This document shows, one piece after another, positions 38,405 through 41,924 of a DNA stretch of 41,924 nt. How positions within the stretch are numbered: the first letter of the stretch is position 1; every line of letters starts with the position of its first letter. The notes beneath the pieces are model-generated. The model saw only the letters and a program-made list of their open reading frames with translations, searched no databases and was not told the DNA's origin. Source of the DNA: a virus. Made by a program: the position numbers and the translations under genes. The stretch is taken from positions 1-41,924 of IMG/VR virus record IMGVR_UViG_3300036822_000019; one strand, given 5' to 3'.

Positions 38405-38590
38405 TCACTCTTCCGTGCCGATGATCTCCGCCGTTCCGGTGAGCGGGTCGACGTCGTGACCCTCACGGCAGAGGTACAGCCAAACCTGATGCTTAACGGT
38501 CGTCGGGCCGGTCAACTCGTGCGCGTCTACCTCCGTCGTCCACGTCTTCCCGTTCTCCGCCGGAAATTCCACTCGCCACACGTTCCGCAT
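38405..38590 (-). CDS. Hypothetical protein, 61 aa
   Basis: MRNVWRVEFPAENGKTWTTE with later VWLYLCREGHDVDPLTG; probably a small beta protein. Strong AGGAGGTAAGAAA ribosome binding site, the best in this part of the genome. Function unknown. Confidence 0.72.
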   Translation of the reverse strand: MRNVWRVEFPAENGKTWTTEVDAHELTGPTTVKHQVWLYLCREGHDVDPLTGTAEIIGTEE

Positions 38591-38626
38591 TTTCTTACCT
38601 CCTGTCCGGGCGGGCTATTCCCGCCA

Positions 38627-38652
38627 CTCCATAGCCCCCGCCGAAGCGGGGG
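38627..38652 (-). terminator. Hairpin terminator
   Basis: GCCCCCGC-TTCG-GCGGGGGC on the minus strand after the 158-aa gene; no U tract, but a very stable UUCG stem. Confidence 0.65.
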
Positions 38653-38664
38653 CCCTGATCGTGG

Positions 38665-39141
38665 TTACACGGTGACCGTGCGAATGAATCGGTTGCGACC
38701 GATCCCCACTGCCTGAACGCCAGTCTGAACCCATCCGGTGCGCGTCCACTTGCACAGGTCGCGAACCCGGTTCACGGTGTTGGGCAACGTGGGGTGCGGC
38801 TCATCCGGCGTCTTGAACTGCCAAGAGAAAGTCATGATGGATTTGCCGTCTTCGAACACGGTCACAGGCTCCGAATACTGAGTGCGCTGGACAGCTTCCC
38901 ACGCTGCCGCCTTTGTGCCGTACTCCCCCTTGATCGGAATATTGGTGAACGTGCCGCTGATCGGCTGGACAGAAAGGGTGTACGTCGGCATGGCCTTCTC
39001 TCCGTGGAAGGCAAGCCAGCACTTAGCGTCGGCAAGCGCCATGCCTTCCGTGTAGTAACCGGGGGTGCGGTACAGGATGCTGTCACCCTTGCGGACGGTT
39101 CCGAAGTGCTTGCCGTTCCGAGCCTCAACCGTGGTGTTCAT
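38665..39141 (-). CDS. Hypothetical protein, 158 aa
   Basis: Two repeated segments (GKHFGTVRKGDSILYRTPGY; YTLSVQPISGTFTNIPIKGE) suggest beta-rich modules, with WLAFHGEKAM between them and a C-terminal part RVRDLCKWTRTGWVQTGV. No family recognised. The ATG follows AAGGGGCGGGCAGG. Confidence 0.7.
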   Translation of the reverse strand: MNTTVEARNGKHFGTVRKGDSILYRTPGYYTEGMALADAKCWLAFHGEKAMPTYTLSVQPISGTFTNIPIKGEYGTKAAAWEAVQRTQYSEPVTVFEDGKSIMTFSWQFKTPDEPHPTLPNTVNRVRDLCKWTRTGWVQTGVQAVGIGRNRFIRTVTV

Positions 39142-39219
39142 CCTGCCCGCCCCTTCGTTGCTGTCGTTGTGTGCTCATCATGGGGTACGCGGGTCGATGC
39201 GCGCAAGTCCAGAAAACAC

Positions 39220-39254
39220 AAAAAGCCCCCGGACATTGTGAGTGTCCGGGGGCC
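39220..39254 (-). terminator. Intrinsic terminator
   Basis: GGCCCCCGGACA and TGTCCGGGGGC with loop CTCACAA and TTTTTGTG on the minus strand, after the Cys-rich gene. The loop is shared with the hairpin at 36113-36137. Confidence 0.88.
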
Positions 39255-39263
39255 GTTCGCTGC

Positions 39264-39488
39264 CTAGCTCATGCGCTCGTAAAAGTCCGCGCACGGGTCA
39301 CACGCGCCGATCTCTCCGACGATCGGGCCACAGTCGATGATCTGCGTTGCGGGGACGCCCTTAGCGGTGTGCGCTGCGCTGTAGCCACACGGGACGACGC
39401 CGAAGCGGTGCGGCTGGTAGATGTTGCCGTCGCACTCGGTGCCGTGGAACCCGCAGCGGACAAGCTTGCCGTTCAGTGTGCCCATCAT
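39264..39488 (-). CDS. Cys-rich hypothetical protein, 74 aa
   Basis: MMGTLNGKLVRCGFHGTECD with further Cys residues (VPCGYS, IDCGPI, GACDPCADF), eight in 74 aa, suggesting metal binding or disulphides. Tandem ATGs at 39488 and 39485 follow GAGGGAGAGAG. A longer open frame runs through the palindrome region and is unlikely. Function unknown. Confidence 0.7.
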   Translation of the reverse strand: MMGTLNGKLVRCGFHGTECDGNIYQPHRFGVVPCGYSAAHTAKGVPATQIIDCGPIVGEIGACDPCADFYERMS

Positions 39489-39581
39489 GTTCGCTCTCTC
39501 CCTCCGTCGGCCCGGACCGTCCGGACCAACAACGCGCACACTACACAGTTTCGGCCCGCAGTACACCATCCGATCGGGGGT

Positions 39582-39603
39582 CACCTCCTCACGTGAGTAG
39601 GTG
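39582..39603. repeat. 22-bp dispersed palindrome, copy 14
   Basis: CACCTCCTCAC then GTGAGTAGGTG, one mismatch, between dCMP deaminase and the Cys-rich gene. Confidence 0.88.
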
Positions 39604-39632
39604 ACCCTCCCCCAACTCCCGCACAACGGGGG

Positions 39633-40043
39633 CTAGTTGGTCGCGCGACGGTACTTCGCACCGGGCGTCACGACTCGCGCGATACCAGCGGCGAGTATGA
39701 GTGTCCAGCACTGCGGGCACGGCTCACGGGTGACGTACAGGGTCGCCCCGGGAAGTTCGTTCGCCGGAGCGTGCGCAATCGCGTTGCGTTCGGCGTGATC
39801 CGCAACACAGTTGGCATAGTTGCTGTCCGGCGGACACTCGTCCGCGCTCAACTTCCCACGTGGGCACGCGCCTTGACTCGCGCACCCCGGAACCCCGGCG
39901 GGGGCACCGTTGTAGCCGGTGCCCCTCACCTCATGATGTGCGTTCACGAGAACGGCCCCCACCTGTGAGCGGGTGCAGTCGGCGCGAGTAGCTGCCCACT
40001 GCGCCCCGCTCATAAAGTATTCGTCCCATGTGGGACGCGTCAT
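39633..40043 (-). CDS. dCMP deaminase
   Basis: 136 aa cytidine/deoxycytidylate deaminase fold: catalytic HAERNAI (H83, E85), zinc CPQC (C109, C112) and GYNGAPAG near 43-50. It converts dCMP to dUMP, the substrate of the phage thymidylate synthase ThyX encoded about 1.1 kb upstream. The extra cysteines (C54, C60, C70, C79) fit the second zinc site of ComEB-type dCMP deaminases. It overlaps the preceding gene (ATGA). Confidence 0.93.
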   Translation of the reverse strand: MTRPTWDEYFMSGAQWAATRADCTRSQVGAVLVNAHHEVRGTGYNGAPAGVPGCASQGACPRGKLSADECPPDSNYANCVADHAERNAIAHAPANELPGATLYVTREPCPQCWTLILAAGIARVVTPGAKYRRATN

Positions 40044-40372
40044 CGGTAATTCTCCAATGCCACGAAAAACGAATTGGACGCGCGGGGATGCAGGATTAGG
40101 GAATAGTCACCCTGAATCCGCAACATCCCGCTTTCTATGTAGCACTGGACCGACTGACGTACCCGCCCGTCATCCTTGCGCAAGTCGAATTGCACACGAG
40201 CGTCACGCGGAAGCGGCACACTCTCGCGCCCGTAGTCGAGAACGAACGTGTTGGCGTTGGGCACGTCGCCCCGTAGCTCTGCGTTGCGCTGCCGCTCGAT
40301 GCTCAACTCTCGTCGCAGCGTGGACAGTTCAGACTGTGCCCACTTCGGAAGCTTCGATTCGCGCGGGTCCAC
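40040..40372 (-). CDS. Hypothetical protein with LPKWAQ motif, 110 aa
   Basis: Starts at the GTG at 40372 (VDPRESKLPKWAQSELSTLR), with AAGGAGA upstream. LPKWAQ followed by a coiled coil (RRELSIERQRNAEL) is a motif I recall from many small actinophage proteins of unknown function. The C-terminal half is beta-rich (RVQFDLRKDDGRVRQSVQCY). It overlaps dCMP deaminase by 4 bp. Confidence 0.75.
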   Translation of the reverse strand: MDPRESKLPKWAQSELSTLRRELSIERQRNAELRGDVPNANTFVLDYGRESVPLPRDARVQFDLRKDDGRVRQSVQCYIESGMLRIQGDYSLILHPRASNSFFVALENYR

Positions 40373-40566
40373 TACTCTCCTTCGGTCACGTAACGGTCTT
40401 TGATGGCATCCCACTTGAGCCCGTAGGCGGCGCCTCGGCCGTCCGGCCGGTACAGGAACGGGCTACCGAGACAGCCGCACCCGCCCACGTACACACCGTG
40501 CGTCTTGCTCAGCTTGCCGAGTTCCCACAGGAACGCGTCTCGGTGCTCCTCGGCCCTAGTCGGCAC
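40372..40566 (-). CDS. Hypothetical protein, 64 aa
   Basis: MPTRAEEHRDAFLWELGKLS followed by GVYVGGCGCLGSPFL and a short end. Helix then beta, no family. GTG start overlapping the 48-aa gene; the stop overlaps the next GTG by one base. Translationally coupled small gene. Confidence 0.7.
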   Translation of the reverse strand: MPTRAEEHRDAFLWELGKLSKTHGVYVGGCGCLGSPFLYRPDGRGAAYGLKWDAIKDRYVTEGE

Positions 40567-40702
40567 TCGGCCACCCCATCTCGAACGGCCCCCGGCATTC
40601 GCGGTACGTGTCGCTGTCCGACCACGCTCTAGCCTGCGTCTCGTCGTACGTCACGCCCTTAATCTCCATGTCCGAATACCAACCCTCGGTGAGTACGTAC
40701 AT
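40556..40702 (-). CDS. Hypothetical protein, 48 aa
   Basis: MYVLTEGWYSDMEIKGVTYD with ETQARAWSDSDTYRECRGPF. A tiny strand-helix protein with an AAGGTGG ribosome binding site before its ATG; fits exactly between its neighbours. It resembles the common phage small-protein theme of a conserved helix (ETQARAW). Function unknown. Confidence 0.68.
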   Translation of the reverse strand: MYVLTEGWYSDMEIKGVTYDETQARAWSDSDTYRECRGPFEMGWPSAD

Positions 40703-40704
40703 GG

Positions 40705-41040
40705 TTACTTGACCACCTTCGGAGTGTGGAACCGTCGGCGTACCGTGCGAATCAGTCGCTCTATCGCGTCCCGGTCATCGGCACTCGCGCCGTACGACTC
40801 ACGAAGCCACGTACGCGCGGACTTGGCGAACTCGGACGGGTCCGTAATCCGGGTCATGTTGCTGAAGTCGGAATCATCGAACGGCGAGACGCACGAGCAG
40901 CCGTTATCGGTGTCCCAGAAAAGCGCGCCGTCCTCAACACGCTTGAACACACCCAACATGTTGAACTCATATCCGCCGATGGTGTCCACCGTGCCGATGA
41001 TCTCGGCGGCGTTGTCCTCGGGGCCGTAGTAGATGTTCAT
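40705..41040 (-). CDS. Hypothetical protein, 111 aa
   Basis: [40 protein letters not shown] and a basic C-terminus (RTVRRRFHTPKVVK). Found, as far as I recall, among small proteins of Streptomyces phages, without known function. The ATG at 41040 overlaps the TGA of the 28-aa gene. Confidence 0.72.
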   Translation of the reverse strand: MNIYYGPEDNAAEIIGTVDTIGGYEFNMLGVFKRVEDGALFWDTDNGCSCVSPFDDSDFSNMTRITDPSEFAKSARTWLRESYGASADDRDAIERLIRTVRRRFHTPKVVK

Positions 41041-41123
41041 TCGCCACTCTCCTCGTTGTCGTCCATGCATCGCTGACCACCGCAGTAGCGGCAATCGTCG
41101 TCATCCTCAACCCATGCGATCAC
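41037..41123 (-). CDS. Cys-rich mini-protein, 28 aa
   Basis: [20 protein letters not shown] then DDNEESGE: three Cys, with CxxC, resembling half of a zinc knuckle. The GTG start overlaps the ThyX TGA (GTGA), and its own TGA overlaps the ATG of the next gene (ATGA). Perfect coupling on both sides makes it likely to be real despite its size. Confidence 0.6.
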   Translation of the reverse strand: MIAWVEDDDDCRYCGGQRCMDDNEESGE

Positions 41124-41821
41124 TCGGCATCACTCCCGTATGGGGCCGTGGGAACGTCCTGAACGCTCGCAGGAGCGACGTTCCGAAGGTGACCTAGGAC
41201 GAGACCCGCGAACTCCCTGATCTCAGCGTCAGCCGCCACGTGATGCCGCTTACCGAGAACGTCACGCCACGCGCGAAGGTTGCCGGTAACCACCATGTCG
41301 ACCGGGGCAGCATTGGGAATAAATGCGCGTGCAGCCTCGCGGGCTTCCTTGCGCTTGAGTCCCTGGGACGTGAGCGAGTCAACTACCTGCGCGTACCTGA
41401 TTACTTGCCGCTTGTAACTCATGTAAAGCGCTCGGGCCTCTGCCGTGCCTCGCAGCGCCGGGGGAATGACGGGCTTGGTGTCGGCGTAGTTCACGTATCG
41501 CTGCGAGACGACAGAGAACGAAAGGTGACGGTGTCGGGTCAGCTCGGCGAGCAGCGCACGCGAGACACCCCGCACAAGGAACGTGACGGACGAGTGTTCC
41601 AGAACCGAGTAATGACCCTGCCGCAGGATGTTTGCCAAGTAGTCGGCGTTTGCTGCGGTGTTGGGGTTGGGTCGCTTGAACGACTTGTAACAGATACGGC
41701 CCGCCGCTTCGGCGAGTGCGTCAGCATCGGTTGTCTTGTCCTCGGTGTACGCGTCGTATGCGTACGCCTCCCACATCGGGAGGTCACCAAGGGTGGTGGA
41801 CGCGATCACGTCGACATGCAT
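41120..41821 (-). CDS. thyX: Flavin-dependent thymidylate synthase
   Basis: 233 aa with the ThyX signature RHR-X7-S (R96, H97, R98, S106) in [19 protein letters not shown] and preceding [12 protein letters not shown]. It methylates dUMP to dTMP using FAD and methylenetetrahydrofolate, without releasing dihydrofolate by the ThyA route. With dCMP deaminase and dNMP kinase it makes a phage thymidine supply. ATG at 41821 follows GGGGAGAGAGAG. Its first codons recur at the left end because of the circle overlap. Confidence 0.94.
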   Translation of the reverse strand: MHVDVIASTTLGDLPMWEAYAYDAYTEDKTTDADALAEAAGRICYKSFKRPNPNTAANADYLANILRQGHYSVLEHSSVTFLVRGVSRALLAELTRHRHLSFSVVSQRYVNYADTKPVIPPALRGTAEARALYMSYKRQVIRYAQVVDSLTSQGLKRKEAREAARAFIPNAAPVDMVVTGNLRAWRDVLGKRHHVAADAEIREFAGLVLGHLRNVAPASVQDVPTAPYGSDAE

Positions 41822-41924
41822 TGTGTGTCTCTCTCTCCCCAACGCGACCGGGCCACCTACTCACGTGAGTAGATGACCCGGTCTCGGTGTTGTGTGTCTA
41901 GCTGTTGTGGTCGCCCGACAGATA
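41799..41924. repeat. Right-end copy of the terminal overlap
   Basis: Identical to 16-141, including palindrome copy 1 (41854-41875) and the end of the gene at 115. Shows circular closure. Confidence 0.95.

Noticed and set aside
71-39603. CRISPR array or transposon ends
   Set aside because: The repeats are single, kilobases apart, perfectly palindromic and without spacers, transposase genes or target duplications.

Overview
The window is an essentially complete genome of a temperate, high-GC, tailed (siphovirus-type) actinophage, most likely infecting Streptomyces. The evidence is a phiC31-type large serine integrase, a phiC31 gp3-like protein, a long tape measure gene, a G/T tail-chaperone frameshift, and head and replication genes of the kind shared by R4-like Streptomyces phages and cluster A mycobacteriophages. 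Positions 16-141 repeat exactly at 41799-41924, so the molecule was assembled as a circle with a unit length of about 41,783 bp. The cut falls at the start of thyX rather than at a packaging site.

Every gene I can support lies on the minus strand, so the map reads from high to low coordinates. Small and large terminase (31.9-29.9 kb) lead into portal, MuF-like protein, scaffold, capsid and connectors (29.8-24.6 kb). Tail genes follow: tail tube, chaperones, tape measure, Dit, Gp37-like protein and a collagen-like fibre (24.6-15.2 kb). Next come endolysin and holin (15.2-13.9 kb), then an accessory and replication arm (13.9-2.3 kb) with dNMP kinase, small zinc-site proteins, a RecB-like exonuclease, the gp3-like protein, a resolvase-like nuclease, primase-helicase and DNA polymerase I. 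A sigma-like regulator and a tRNA lie at 1.8-0.6 kb. Across the circle junction are thyX, dCMP deaminase and many small unknown genes (41.8-36 kb). A putative attP and integrase (35.7-33.8 kb), a tRNA cluster and two HNH genes (33.3-32.1 kb) lead back to the terminase.

Three families of non-coding repeats overlie this map. Fourteen copies of a 22-bp perfect or near-perfect palindrome occur only in gaps between a stop codon and the next start, spread over the whole genome. This is the behaviour expected of stoperator-type repressor sites, yet no repressor gene is obvious. Six copies of a 20-bp element (minus-strand form AGGCCATCGACTCACTAGA) sit at the heads of mostly early transcription units. 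Two copies of a roughly 90-bp module with long inverted arms follow terminators, at 9.95 kb and 33.54 kb.

The tRNA set is unusual. A leucine-type tRNA (anticodon UAG) has lost its long variable arm, and it matches very heavy use of the codon CTA in the capsid gene. Three other tRNA-like genes have anticodon arms two to four nucleotides too short. A 40-bp segment just upstream of int aligns closely with my recollection of phiC31 attP.
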